This document shows positions 48,222 to 62,136 of a DNA stretch of 64,000 bases, piece by piece; the first letter of the stretch is position 1; every line of letters starts with the position of its first letter. The notes under the pieces are model-generated. The model was not told where the DNA came from and searched no databases. It worked only from the letters and a program-made list of their open reading frames with translations. The DNA comes from Thamnidium elegans. Taxonomy: Eukaryota > Mucoromycota > Mucoromycetes > Mucorales > Mucoraceae. The position numbers and the translations under genes are program-made. The DNA is taken from the NCBI GenBank assembly GCA_025201345.1, contig JAIXMG010000032.1, positions 248,001-312,000 on the forward strand, given 5' to 3'.

Positions 48222-49001
48222 TTTTAAATTAGTTTTAAAAAAAGTAGGAGAAAAAAATAAAATAACTGTCCCCTTGTGAAAGAATTTTATAGGCTGTCAA
48301 CCGCACTATATGCACCTCATTTGTAGGTGTAACTTCAATCGTCGTAGTTACGAATACACAATTAAGAAAATAGAACCCTCAATCTCTTTTTTATTGGGAT
48401 CAACCTCTTACACTCAGAATAGAGTCTGAGTCTCGAGATCCTTATAGTTGAGATATCCCTCTAAAGAATTCACGCAAACCTCTTATAAAGAGAGGGGGGG
48501 GGGGTGGATTTTTGTCGTTGTGGGCTATCTAAGCATTGTCTTTAGATTTTAGAGCATCATTAGATGGAGCTCTCGTCCTATAAACTGAGCTATCTTGTGT
48601 CCCAAAAAAGAAATTACACTGTCAGTTTGACTTGCTTCATTTCTTGGTACAAAATGTTTAAACATACTTACTAATCAAAAAGCATAACAATACTTGAGAG
48701 GTATGATCAATTATCTTACACGGGATAATGTTGAACATTTAATAGAAATTGACATAATTAAAGATAGCGTTTCAAGTGATAATGGTATGATGGCGCATAA
48801 GGCTGTGTTTGTTTTACAGACGCGTATCATATCACGTGTTTTATTTTAACTCCATCGAAAAAGTAGGTGATGACGTATTCTATAGTGCTTTTTGGATAAA
48901 AAAATTCGATGGCAGTTACGCGTCAAGCAAGAAAAAGAAAAAAAGAGAGAGAGCAGAATATATTTTCCTCTTCTTTAACAAAATAATATATACTCTTCAA
49001 C
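48222..49001. other. Divergent region, NAA15 and proteasome gene, with tRNA-like relics
   Basis: Upstream of both flanking genes. The minus strand contains two tRNA-like remnants (48395-48461 and 48540-48603). A G13 run at about 48483-48495 sits between them. No ORF is supported; the frame starting at 48809 is a leader/intron artefact of the proteasome gene. Confidence 0.5.
48395..48603 (-). other. Two degenerate tRNA-like sequences (pseudo-tRNA or SINE head)
   Basis: 48540-48603 (minus) begins GGGACACAAGATAGCTCAGT with an A-box-like TAGCTCAGTTT and a GAGC stem partner, but no B box. 48395-48461 (minus) has a GGGAT...ATCCC-type pairing, an ACTCAGA...TCTGAGT stem and GGTTGATCC, which is a B box lacking one base. 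Neither makes a complete cloverleaf. Confidence 0.3.
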
Positions 49002-49300
49002 ATGGTAAGTTCAAAATTTATGATAAAACAACAATAGAGGGATACTTATCAAATAGAAAAAAAAAAAAGTCAATTATGCAATATAATGGTGGCTCTGTAG
49101 TAGCTATGGTCGGAAAAGACTGTGTTGCTATTGCAGCAGACAAACGTTTAGGTGCTCAATTCATGACGGTTTCAACTGAATTTCAAAAGATTTTTAAAGC
49201 ATCTGATAAGACCTATATTGGTTTACCTGGTTTAGCTACTGATGTCTTGACTTTGTAAGTTCCTGAGTCAATGTTTTTGTATGTAGATTTTAAGCTTATA

Positions 49301-49341
<41 letters not shown>

Positions 49342-49968
49342 ATTAGATCGGATCGTTTCCGTTTCAAGACAAACATGTACAAGATGCGTGAAGAGAGAGA
49401 AATGGAACCCAAGACACTTGCCCATATGGTTTCTTCAACTTTATACGAAAAGAGGTATGTTATATATATATGTATACGTACATGCAGCGAGAAATTAATT
49501 TTTGTTGTTGTTTAGATTTGGACCTTATTTTGTTGAACCAATTGTTGCAGGTTTAGGAAAAGACAATAAGCCTTTCATTTGTGCTATGGATTTAATTGGA
49601 TGTATTAATTTTGCTAAAGATTTCGTTGTAAGTGGTACTGCTGGGCCAAATTTGTATGGTATGTGTGAATCCCTTTGGGAACCTGAGCTTGAACCTGAGG
49701 ATCTTTTCGAAACTATTTCTCAAGCATTATTGAATGCACAAGACAGAGATGCTTTGTCTGGTTGGGGAGCTGTTGTTCACATCATGTAAGTGTTTTATTA
49801 TTGCTTATGAAAAAAAAAAGATATATGTATATTGAATGTGTGTATATATATAGTACACCAACTGAAGTTATCACCCGTACTCTTAAATCTCGTCAGGTAA
49901 TGGAAAAGAATAACCAATGATAGTGTATGTAGACTAATACCCTTTTTTTTATATATGTACAGGATTAA
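49002..49968 (+). CDS. PUP3: 20S proteasome subunit beta type-3
   Basis: Non-catalytic beta subunit of the 20S core (no Thr1 processing). Six exons: 49002-49004, 49070-49254, 49347-49454, 49516-49785, 49854-49896 and 49963-49968, 204 aa, exactly family length. The first exon is only the ATG, spliced to TCAATTATG to give [14 protein letters not shown], which matches the animal PSMB3 start MSIMSYNGG. Then [80 protein letters not shown] and [20 protein letters not shown]. The last exon is GAT TAA, giving the RQD end known from yeast Pup3. The donor gtaagt at 49005 is strong; the acceptor is the A-run ending in AG at 49069. Starting instead at the internal ATG 49076 would lose two residues. Confidence 0.95.
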
Positions 49969-50051
49969 AAAAAAAGCATACACTTTTTATATACGAAAGA
50001 AATTGTAATAAAATAAATATAAAAAAAAATGAGTATAAAAAAAAAATATCA

Positions 50052-52035
50052 CTACATCTTTTTCCATTCACCACCTGAAGCAGAAACTAATCTGTTAAAA
50101 CAATCGTCTCTGCGCAATACGTTTTCGAAATGAAGTGTGACACCATCAGATAAAGAAATATCGATACCAGTAGAATGCCATACAAGTATATCATATTGTT
50201 TTGTCTTTTTTACTCCAATGATATCATTAAATACGCATTCAACCAATATTTTACCACCTGTCATGCGAGATGTTTGAAATATAAACCCATTTTCTCTTAA
50301 TCCAATACGTCCAGGAATTGTACCTTTATACATACATCCAAATGCTACGTGTTATATCCAATTAGTTATATATTTATTTCATTGGTATACGTTTATATAC
50401 CATCAGGATCATCATCAGGAGGAATAAAATTCTCTGCTTCCTTTTTCTTCTTTTTATTATCTACAGTCCTTTTGACCTTGTTTACAGCAGCGGCAGCAGC
50501 CAACATGGCCAATGTAGTTGCTGTAGATGTTGCTGCCTCTGTAAATGTAGAACCTTTACTTTCATTTCTAGCTGTTGTATTCACTGTATCAACAATACTT
50601 GTCGATAGATCAGACATGGAAGCAGATAGTTTAGGTGGAGTAGGTCTAGGTGGACCTTCTGTTGCTATTACGACAGTACTATTATCGTCTTTACCATTTA
50701 AACGTACTACTTCCATAGCATATTCAGCATCATTTGGTACATCCCACAATAGTAAATTTAATATATTAAAGAGTCTACGATGTCTAGGATAATGAGAACG
50801 AAGCGCTTGTAATACAAAAAACTCGATTCCGATATAAAGAAATGTCATCTTTCCAATCAATCGTAACGGAAGAATGGATAGGAAGAATGTTAAACCAGCG
50901 ATCATAACTAAAAGGAATCTAGTTTTAGCAGGTCTTTTCCAAGTAACCAGACTAATATAGTGTGTGTAGGTTAGTTTTTTTTTTTTTTTTTTTTTTTTTA
51001 CGCTTGAAATTTCTAATTTAATTACTTTTTAATTCGTTCCAAGTAATCGACGGTATCAGATAACTAGAATGTATACATGTATATATAAGTACGATATAGT
51101 CATACAGTTTTTTTTTGTAGTGTACTTTACAATGAGTTGAATAGTTGGACCATATTTAGTATAAATTGTGTCTCGCCATTCAGAGATACTAATGTCATTA
51201 AATAAATCAAATCCATACGTAGATTTTGAGCTTATGTTTGTTCTCATTTTCATCCAAAAACTTCTATTCCATGACTTTACCGTAGCGTCCGTTTCAGGTT
51301 GCACTTCTAATGCATCCACACCGTACTGAGCAAACATGTTGAGGCGTACCCAGATAATACTAATACCGACCCAAGTACATATAAAGGCAAGTATCAGATC
51401 GTACCACCATAATATCACATAAAGCTATTTTATAAAAGAGTTACGATTTTTTTTTTTTTTTTTTTTTATGATGCAACTTACACTAGCGAGACCACCTGTC
51501 AATGCTTTATTTTCCCAACGATAAACAGACCTAATCTTTTTAGCAGGTTCTATAAATGGAACGAGCATTGGATAAAGTCTGTCCACATCTCGTTTGACTG
51601 TATTTAAAGAAAAAGGTTCTAAAGGTCTATCCACTTGATCATACGCAGCAGAAGCAACAAAATATTTTATCCACTAAAAATAATTATAATTAGTAAGTTG
51701 TAACTCATAAACAAGCGCTTTTTTTATTTTTATTTTACAGTTTCAATAAATTCAACCCAATGCGTGGTTACGATTGTATCACCTCTCTTCACTTGAAATT
51801 GTGATAATGTAGGTGGCACAAGATTATTGTTTTTACGCCTTCGAACCTCTTTTACATGTTTTTGCAAGTGTGCATAGTGCTCTCCCATTGTATCGTCGTT
51901 GGTCGTTAAATTGGTTGCGCTAGAAGTATGGCTCTTTTGAAGAACTCGTTTTTTCACTATTACTTCTCCAACTGACCTAGATCTGTCCGGTAGTGGAGGT
52001 GGCGTGTTTCTAGAGCTCAAACTAGTTTCTTCCAT
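50052..52035 (-). CDS. GRAMD4-like membrane protein with C-terminal GRAM domain
   Basis: Multi-pass protein with a GRAM lipid-binding domain, similar in layout to GRAMD4 (organelle contact/death-inducing protein in animals). About seven exons from the ATG at 52035. The N-terminus is Pro/Ser-rich (TPPPLPDRSRSVGEV), then TLSQFQVKRGDTIVTTHWVE and SLNTVKRDVDRLYPMLVPFI. Membrane segments include YDLILAFICTWVGISIIWVR and MIAGLTFFLSILPLRLIGKM with FLYIGIEFFVLQALRSHYPR. A low-complexity linker (TTLAMLAAAAAVNKVKRTVD) precedes the GRAM domain: CMYKGTIPGRIGLRENGFIF, QTSRMTGGKILVECVFNDII and FENVLRRDDCFNRLVSAS. Convergent with PUP3, stops 83 bp apart. Confidence 0.84.
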
Positions 52036-52299
52036 TAGTACGAAATTACAACTTTACTTTTTAAAAAAAAAGATGAATGGAAAAAAGAAGAAAAAAAAAA
52101 GGCGTTTTAAATATTACAATCTGTTTGTAAAATCCCTTTGGCGTAACTTTAAACAATTAAAGCAGCACATAAGCGCTGGGTAAATTTAGTGTCATCACTG
52201 GCACATTGTATATTTTTTCGGGGATAATCTTATATCCACTACAAAGAGCAAACAATAAAAAGAAATTGGCTTCATTTTTTTATTAAAAAAAAAGAGTAC

Positions 52300-55200
52300 T
52301 TATTCATAATAGTCATCATCATCTTCTTCTTCGTACTCTACTTCATCCTCATCTTCTTCTTCTTCAATAATAGGTTTCTTCATCATCATCCTTTGAGGAA
52401 TCGTTTGAGGTTGTGGTGGTTGTAGTTGGTGATGTTGTTGTAGCTGTTGTTGTAGAGGAGGTGCCATATTTCTTATCATAGGATTGTGATATTGAGGCAT
52501 AGGTAACTTTCCACTCATATTTCGTCTATGAAATAAGTTTGGTAAAGCACCACCAGGACATTGTCTTTCGAGTTCCTTTTCAAATATTTTCTTTTAAAAT
52601 AAAGAGTTTGAGTGTGTTTTTATAGTATTGTTTTCGATGTGTAAATAGTTTACCTGCATTTCATCAGCATCTTCATAAACATAAGAACCTTCTTCATTAA
52701 ATGTACGAGCATTGTCAAACATTAAATTAAAGTCTTGTTCAAACTGAAGCACGGAATCATAATGATTTGAATGTATACGCTTTTTGATAATATTCATTGA
52801 GATTGGATTTTTAATCAATGTATAATATATAGGGTATTCTTTTTTACTGACAAGATCCATAAATAATTCACATCGTTGACGATAAATAATTTCATCTTGA
52901 TCATCTTCTTCCTCAGCTTCTTCTTCAACAGTAGCTCCTTCTACTGCTTTATAACATGCATCAAATACTCGGGTTAATTGTTGACGAATTTCAGGTAATA
53001 AAATATCATAGTTTTTATTTCGCTTTCGACTTGACTATAGTATATATACATATAATAGGGTTAATTTATGTACGCATTTATATATATATCTTTAACCGTA
53101 CCTCTTCGGGATTATTGACAGGACCTCTCTTTTTGGGTTGATTTGCTGGTGCGCCGCGTCTTCTAGATCGATTCATTTCAATCTCTGCCTCTTCTTCTTC
53201 TTTTTCAATAGCCTAATCAAACTCATTATAAATAAATTTCTTAAATAAAATAAAAATTCGACTTACATCCAACCATTCTTCTTCAGTTAAACCATCATCG
53301 TATCGAACTTCATCCCTTGCTCTACGGCCTCTACCAAAATCAATAACTGAATCTGGTTGAATCACCAATTGATTTTCTTGCGTAAGTATATCAGGTAATT
53401 CATCTTCTTGAATAAGTCTATCCAATCGCTTAGAATATCCTCTACGCCTATACATTTCATTCTCTGTTCTTTCACGTTCAAGGTCCATTCTTCTAAAGAT
53501 TGATAATTCTTCATCTGATCGTTGCAACATTTCATTTAATTCTTCATCTTCATTTGCTTCTTCATCTGGCTCGTCTTCATCATCAACTTTATCTTCTAAC
53601 AAAGTTCTCTACATACATTATAAGTACTCCCCTCCTCCTTTTTTTTTATTAGCGTCTACATATATTTACTTACTAAGAAAGCTTCACGATCTTCTTCTGT
53701 ACTTCTATTATCGAATTTACCAGCTTGAATAACTTTACCATCAATATCCAACTTATAATTAGCTCTAGCCAAGATACTTTCTTCAATAGAATTAGAAGTA
53801 ACCAATCGAAAGATACGAACTTCTTTGGTTTGGCCAATACGATGTGCACGATCTTGAGCTTGTAAATCTTGATGTGGGTTCCAATCCGAATCAAAGATAA
53901 TAACTGTATCAGCAGTTTGTAAATTTAAACCGAGACCACCAGCACGCGTACTTAATAAAAAGATAAAGTAAGGTGAATCCGGTTGATTGAACAAATGTAA
54001 CAGAGAAGAGCGATCATCAGATTTAGTTGAACCATCAAGTCTCAAGTAAGGGAAACTTCTCCAATTAAGATAATCTTCCATAATACTCATAATACGAGTC
54101 ATTTGGAAAAAAATCAAGACACGATGACCTGTGTTGCGTAATTTAGGTAACATACGATCAAGTAATTCAAATTTACCACAACTTCTGTACAAGAGTTCAT
54201 TTGATTTTCCACTAGGGTTTAAGGTAGTTTCTACACCTTCAAATACGAATGGATGATTACATACTTTACGAAGTTGCATAATGGTATTATTTAAACCCTT
54301 GGCGGAAGCAGCTCTAAAAAATAAAATAAAATAAAAATGAGATACTTTGAATATGATAACATATATATATATGTATGTAACTTACGAATCGTTGTTTATA
54401 CAAAGTGAATTATTCTTTTTTAATTGTTGGTATATTTTTTGTTGTAAGGTAGATAATTTACATTTAACAACATGCTCTACTTTATCAGGTAATTCAGACT
54501 CGACATCCTTTTTCAATCTTCTTAATAAAAACGGACGAAGCACTTTATGTAACCGTTTAATAATCAGCAATTGTTCTTCTTCATTTAAATCCACTTTATC
54601 TTGTACACCTTGATTAGAAAAGGGAGTATTAAACCATTCTTCGAAACTCTTTACACTTTTGAAAATCTTTGGTAAAATAAAGTTCAGTAGTGCCCATAAT
54701 TCTGGTAAATTATTTTGGAGTGGTGTACCGGTCAAGATTAATCGATAACGAGTCTTGTAAGATTGTCGAAGACAAACATTTAATTTGGAATTAGAGTTCT
54801 TCATACGATGTCCTTCATCCATAATTAAATGTAACCATTTAACTCGACTCAAGACTGCTCTGTCACGAATAATGTATTCAAATGTAGTTAATAGTACTTG
54901 GAAGTTTCCTGATCGAACCACACCTGCAAGATTACGACGAGCTAAAGGATTTCCTTTGTAAATAACCTTTGAAACAGAAGGTGCCCATTTATCAAATTCT
55001 AGCGTCCAATTTGTCAAAGTCGATAAAGGTACAATGATAAGGAAAGGTCCATTTTGTCTCTTCATTTCAATCAAATAAGTAATTAAACTAATGGTTTGAA
55101 TAGTCTTTCCTAAACCCATTTCATCAGCCAAGATACCGTTAAGATTATTGTTGTATAAGGACACCATCCATTGTAACCCTTTCACTTGATAATCTTTCAA

Positions 55201-56877
55201 TTTACCGCCAACCATAATATTGGGTTGGCAAACTTCTTCACGTACACGATGAGTAATATGATAGTAATCAGCAGAACTAACCGCTTGAGGGTCAGACTCC
55301 TAAAAAAAAAATAAAAAAAATCAACACGCTATGAATTATACACTTACATATATATATTTTCCTTACCTCATCATCTTCCATTTGAATATCAAGTTTACTA
55401 CGCATATTTTTGCTATCATTTTGTTGATCCACAACCGATTTAGTAAGAGATTCCAGGAATTGACCAGTCTGCTTCAACAAGTGAGTTAAACGAGTATCCT
55501 TTGCTTCATCCAACAATTTCAAATATGCTTCTTCATCATCATTCTTTAAAGCCAATATACGTTCTTTAGCGATTCGTTCAACTCTCTTTTGTTCTTCCTT
55601 TTCGATATGATGATGATATTGAACAACTGTTCTACCAAGCTTACTTAATTTGCTTTCATTATTCTTATGATGAGCAACTAGATGTAAGCCATGTTCACAA
55701 ATTTCATTCAAACGCTTTTGTTGTGCTTGACGTAACGTTTGGTCTCGGTTACTACGTTGTTGTCTCTCCATGGACTCAACATGACGAGACTCTTTTAACG
55801 TAATCTTTTTCATACGTCTGTAAGTTGTTCTGTCCAATGAAGTAGATAACACTGTAGACTTTGAAACGCCAGATACAAGTTCATTACGAAGCTAGAAACA
55901 TATGTAATTAATAAAGTTGAATAATACAGATACATTTTTATTTATTTACCTTTTGTTGTTTTTCACGTAATTTTAAAGCTCTAACTTTAATAATTTGTTT
56001 GACATCATTATGATTAAGCTCTTCAATTTGATTTTGTATACGAGCCAAGATCCTTTCTTCTCGTTGTGATATAATATGACAAGTATCCAAGCCGACGGGG
56101 GTTAAACTAGGTACCAATAACCTCTGTTGTCTAGAGGAGTGTACATACGAACTAATTGGCTTTGGTAATAATTGATTGGGAAGAACATAGGCATTGTAAG
56201 CAGGTCTAGCAGGTATCTTTGTCTGTGGTATTGATCGTAAGGGTGACTGTGGCTTGGTAATTTTTTTAATAGTAGAAGTAGTTGCAGGTTTGACAGTAGG
56301 CGTAGTAGGAGATTCTGCAGATAAGCCGTTAAATGGAGCTAGAACTGCTTGTTGAAGGTTTAATGGTAATGGCGTATCTTTTGATAATAATTTATATGCC
56401 ATAATTTGATATTTTAAAGCAGTTAACTGGTTTTGAGAAAAAACTGTATGACCTTTTATACGTACATTTATATGTTAGCTTTTTGTTGTCTTGCGAAAAA
56501 AAAAATTCTATTATAGGCTTTTTTTTCTTTTCTCTTTTTTTTTTTTTTACCTTCAGTAGCCTGTATTTTTACCCTTTGAAGTTGTTGCTGAGGAGGAGTA
56601 GCAGCAGCAACAGGAAGAGGAGGTTGCATAGACATGGCGTAACTGGGACGTCGATTACTTTGCATAAGTTTAAGTTGGTATGATATTTGAGCTAATTCAA
56701 CATTGTTTTCTTCTGTTGCACCATGAGATTGAAGATAACTAGCACGCTACAAAATAAAAAGGTTAGTGTTTTGAATATTTTCGTGTTTTTTTCGAGTACC
56801 TGTAAAAGAACAGATATATTATCCTTGTTTCCAGGAACATGGTTATAACCAAGATTATGCTGTGAAATAGAACTCAT
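52300..56877 (-). CDS. STH1: Sth1/Snf2-type SWI/SNF (RSC) chromatin-remodelling ATPase
   Basis: Catalytic ATPase of a SWI/SNF- or RSC-type nucleosome remodeller. About eleven exons; ATG at 56877. QLQ-like region [20 protein letters not shown] near residue 100, HSA-type basic helices ([20 protein letters not shown]). The helicase core has [30 protein letters not shown] (Walker A), [11 protein letters not shown] (DEGH box), [56 protein letters not shown] and [19 protein letters not shown] SnAC-like acidic segment follows, then a bromodomain ([40 protein letters not shown]) and a Pro/Gln-rich plus acidic tail. All ATPase motifs are intact. Sth1 versus Snf2 cannot be settled without a tree; domain order fits both. 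Confidence 0.94.
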
Positions 56878-57286
56878 TTATTTTTTGTGTATATTTTATT
56901 TCTGGTTATATTTTTTTTTTGTAAAAAAAACAAAACAAAAAGAGTTTTATATGAAACTGTTAAGTTTGGCTGTAACAACGAAAAGAAGATAAAAAAAAAA
57001 AGCGAGTGTTGTTATTTTTTTTTTTTTTTTTTTTTTTTTTTCGTAAGCATCATGTGATCTTTCTTAGGCGCACTGCATTTCTGCAGAAAAAAAAAGTTGT
57101 TTACATATAAATGTTTCTTTTCTTTTTCTATTATACTTTACTTTACTTTTTGGTAATTAAGATAAAAAAAAAAAAAAAAAAGAGAGATAGGGAAAAGGAG
57201 TTCTAAGAAAAGAGAGACAGAGAGACGCGCTTAAAGACCAGAACTAGAAACTAATGTCTTTGTTCTAGTAATTATAAACTACAAGA
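56878..57286. other. Divergent promoter, Sth1/Snf2 and PP2A genes
   Basis: 409 bp with three long T/A homopolymers, an approximately 27-T run at 57016-57042, and CTTTACTTTACTTT and GAGAGACAGAGAGACG stretches. No gene. The T run probably acts as nucleosome-excluding DNA (inference). Confidence 0.5.
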
Positions 57287-58555
<1,269 letters not shown>

Positions 58556-59070
58556 TAAAATTTATAATAAGCGCGCATGTGTAACTTTAATTTCGCTTAT
58601 ATTTTGTACTTCAGATTTTCCTTTCGGGAGATCACTTGTAACCAACCAGGAGGAGAGGTTGATGTTTTAATTTTAAAAATATTTATATTTTCCAGTTTTA
58701 ACAATATACAGACATATGTCTATAGTTGAATGTACGCTTTGATTTTAATAGCTAGATCAATTTTTTTTAAAAAAGAATCCCTTTCTCCTCAAGGTGGAAA
58801 GACTACGCGATTATATACACAAGTGGAGTTTTTATAAATTAAAAGATGTAACGAATGCGGTAAATATATACACATATATATGTAGTTGAAAGATATGGCA
58901 GAAACTTAAATAACTAGTTATTCGGATCAATTATTGTAACTAGACCTAGATATTTGATCGCGATCAGTTTTAGTAACATATCTATGAGAAAAATTGATAT
59001 GTAACACCATCAATTATAGTAAATAAAATGCTTCACAAAATAACAAAGATACCTTTGTTTCGAAGTGAGG

Positions 59071-59130
<60 letters not shown>

Positions 59131-59356
59131 GATCTTTCATGTATAAGATTACCTAACAACAGATAAATTCATTAACTTAATACTTTTCCCCCTAGGGGAA
59201 TTGCAGCCCCATAATACAAAATAGTAGGTCTGATGCTTATATTTTTTCAATACCGTGACTCGGGTTAAAAGAAGAAAACATGCAACTTATTCTCTTTCTT
59301 TTTTTCTTTTACTTTTTTTTTTCTTTAAACTATTAAAAGCGATCAAGTATTCAAGA
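58556..59356. other. Intergenic, PP2A to CK2 beta
   Basis: Mostly AT-rich with TATA-type tracts near 58860-58890. A 55-T run (59073-59127) lies about 230 bp before the CK2 beta start. No gene is visible. Confidence 0.5.
59073..59127 (+). repeat. 55-base poly(T) tract
   Basis: Longest homopolymer in the window, directly upstream of the CK2 beta promoter. Could be a retro-insertion tail, nucleosome-free spacer or assembly estimate. Confidence 0.7.
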
Positions 59357-60424
59357 ATGGATCAATATAGCGATCCCCGTAAGTAAAAAAAAAAAAAAGA
59401 AACTGGGAACTGCTAAAAATTATTATAAACTTATATAAATTCTTGTTTAAAGAGGATGGTCAGTTAACACCAATGGAACTCGATAGGGCTTCATCCGCGC
59501 CTACTTCGGTAAAACCTCAATAAAAAGAAAACGAAAGATGCCGGAAATTAATCCTTCCCTCTCCCCCCCCCCTTTTTTTTTTTTGACATTAGTGGATCAA
59601 TTGGTTCTGTTCCAGTAAAAAACATAAATATTATACTGAAGTCGAAGAACGTTTTATAGAGGATCCGTTTAACCTTATTGGCTTAAGTTCTCATATACAA
59701 TTATATAAAGAGACATTAGAGATCATTTTAGATCTTGAGCCAGTAGATGCAATGTACAATCGTGTACCCGACTTGAGTTTACTTGAACCATCTGCTGAAC
59801 TTTTATATGGGTTAATTCATCAAAGGTACATACTTACAAAACAAGGCATGTTTCAAATGGTAAGTTTTTTTTTTTTTTTTTTTTTGAGTAAAATAAAAAG
59901 TATGAATATATGTAGTATATAAGAGAGAAAGAAGAAGAAAAAGTTACCAAAAAAAAGTTTTATTGTTAGTATGGAAAATATGAAGCTGGTCATTTTGGAA
60001 AATGTCCTAGATTTTATTGCAACGATAGTCACTTGCTGCCATGCGGTCAGCATGATTTACCCAAAAATGGTTCTGTTCGTTTATTTTGTCCTAATTGTAT
60101 GGACCTCTATATCCCACCTAATCCAAAGCACCAAGATATTGACGGTAACTTATAAACAAAATAAGAAAAAAAAAATAGTATCTAATAATACTACATCACT
60201 TAGGTTCTCATTTCGGTACAACATTTCCTCATTTATTTTTACAGACATTTCCTGATATTGCTAAAAAGGTAGACCCCATAACCTATACTGCAAGGTTATT
60301 TGGGTTCCGTATCCACAGTTCTTCATTATCCGGACCACGTATGCAATGGTTAAGAACAATGCCAAATACTGAGCAAGATAATGATACACGAAAAGAGAAA
60401 ATTGATCCACTATTAACATTTTAA
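59357..60424 (+). CDS. CKB1: Casein kinase 2 regulatory subunit beta
   Basis: Dimeric regulatory subunit that assembles and targets CK2. Five exons: 59357-59378, 59453-59508, 59593-59859, 59970-60144 and 60204-60424, 246 aa. Conserved SWINWFCSSKKHKYYTEVEE, FIEDPFNLIGLSSHIQLYKE, ILDLEPVDAMYNRVPDLSLL and LLYGLIHQRYILTKQGMFQM. The zinc-finger Cys pairs are in GKCPRFYCNDSHLLPCGQHD and RLFCPNCMDLYIPPNPKHQD. The dimer and alpha-binding parts GTTFPHLFLQTFPDIAKKVD and YTARLFGFRIHSS follow. The first exon is very short (MDQYSDP). No N-terminal autophosphorylation SSSEE motif as in animals; the start is MDQYSDPQDGQL. Convergent with the bHLH gene, stops 49 bp apart. Confidence 0.96.
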
Positions 60425-60473
60425 CAAGAAAAAAAAAAAAACCTCTCTCCCCTCTTTTCTATTATTATTATTA

Positions 60474-61929
60474 TTATTCTTTATTATTAGCTAATAACCT
60501 TAGTTTATCTAATTCAGATTGCATACTTTCGATTTTTTCGTCCTTGAGTTTTCCATCGCTTTTTAATTTAACGATATATTCATAAGAGTGTTGTAATAAT
60601 AATACTTTACTCATCAATTTTACTTCTTTTTCCTTTTCATCTCGGATAGCTTCTTCTGATCTCTTCTTTTCTTCATTTTCAAAAGAAACTGTATCCATAA
60701 TCAGAACATCCGTAATTTCCTTACGAAGCGAATCAAAACTTTGTTTTAAAGTATCTCTTCTCCGTTGCTCGGCAACTTTATGTGCTGAACGACGATTCTC
60801 TATTGTGGGCATAAAAACTGATTTATTGTTATCTGGTGGTAAAAATGGTGAGATGAGTGGCTTTAATGTTCGCGGTGAAGATGCAATAGCGACCGGTGAA
60901 GATGGTGCTAGTTTCCTCTTCTTGGCGGCTGTTGTAGTGGTGCTTTCGTTGACGGATGTATATACAGTAGGTGGTAATGAGAACATGATATCGATCATTT
61001 CATTATTTATAGTAGAGTTGGTAAATGTATTATTGATATGAGTAGTAGTGGTAGTAGTAGTAGGTATTTGACGTTGGTGAGTCATTTTCATAAGAGATGC
61101 GGGTGTAGCGGGTGTAGTTGGTAAAGTATTATTGTTATTGTTATTAATAGGTCGGTTTTGAGGAGCATGGAGTTGTGGACTAGCAAGTGCTATCTTTTGC
61201 CTTAAGCTAGGTCTTTTCTTGGCATTAAATGGTAAAGGAGATGGAGGTGCCTGGAATCTATTGGAAAATGAAGCTAGAGGGCTTTTACGGTAAGCTACAG
61301 GAGAAGTAGGAGGCTTGTTTAATTGATCTCGTAATAGTTGTTGTTTAGCTTCTATTTGAGCTAGTTGTTGCGAAAGTAAAGTCGCATTTTGAAGGTTTAA
61401 AGTAGATGTAGTTGGTGAGTTATCATTTAGACTATTGTTTGTACTGGGAGGTAAGGCAGGAGAACTTAGAGGTGTAAAATATTGATCAGAAGGTGGGTCC
61501 AAGAATTCATAGATTTCGGTATAGTTGGGTGTTATGGCCGGGGACATCAGAGGTGTTAGAAACTCCTATTAAAACCGAAGAAAAGCAAAATGGTTATTTT
61601 ATCCATTTTTGGGCTGTTAAAAAAAAAGGGTAAATTTTTACCTCCAGTTCTTCTTGAAGTGGATGGGTCGAAGGTGTACAGTAATTAGGAGTGGGTAAAG
61701 GGGTCGATAAAGAGTTTTGTGGAAGGAAAGATGCATCTAATGGTGATACGTGATTAACGTTGTTATAATCATACATATTATTAGAGGACAAGGACATGAC
61801 TCCGAAACTGATATTATCTTGCTGATTTAAGTTGGATAAAAACGTGTTTGAGATATCTTGTTCCGAGTTATTTCCTTCATTTTCAGGTAAAGGAAAGGAT
61901 AGTAAATCAAAGTTTGTTTGATTTAACAT
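60474..61929 (-). CDS. bHLH-leucine-zipper transcription factor
   Basis: Two exons (61929 to about 61642, intron to about 61568, remainder to 60474), roughly 460 aa. The long N-terminal part is low complexity, Asn/Ser/Thr/Pro-rich with proline motifs (STPLPTPNYCTPSTHPLQEE) and poly-Thr runs. Near the C-terminus the basic-helix 1 reads NRRSAHKVAEQRRRDTLKQS, FDSLRKEI, then a long charged loop (ENEEKKRSEEAIRDEKEKEV), helix 2 VKLMSKVLLLQHSYEYIVKL and a leucine-zipper-like coil (EKIESMQSELDKLRLL). His/Glu/Arg of the basic region (H-K-V-A-E-Q-R-R-R) are the E-box-contacting residues of the Myc/Max/USF class. Specific orthologue not identified. Poly-Thr and poly-Asn stretches probably vary in length. 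Confidence 0.87.
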
Positions 61930-62136
61930 GGCTCAATTATATAATATTAAGGAAAAGAAGAAGGATGGGAAAATAAGAGAAAAATATATATTTTTTTTAT
62001 ATGATTGATTTTTTTTTTAAGGTTTGGAGGGCGAAAGAGTACCAAATGTTAGATATTATGCGTTATATTATTGATTGGTGGACGGGGTATTTTATTTATT
62101 TAAGCAGAAAATATACTATAAAAAAAAGTTTTTTTT

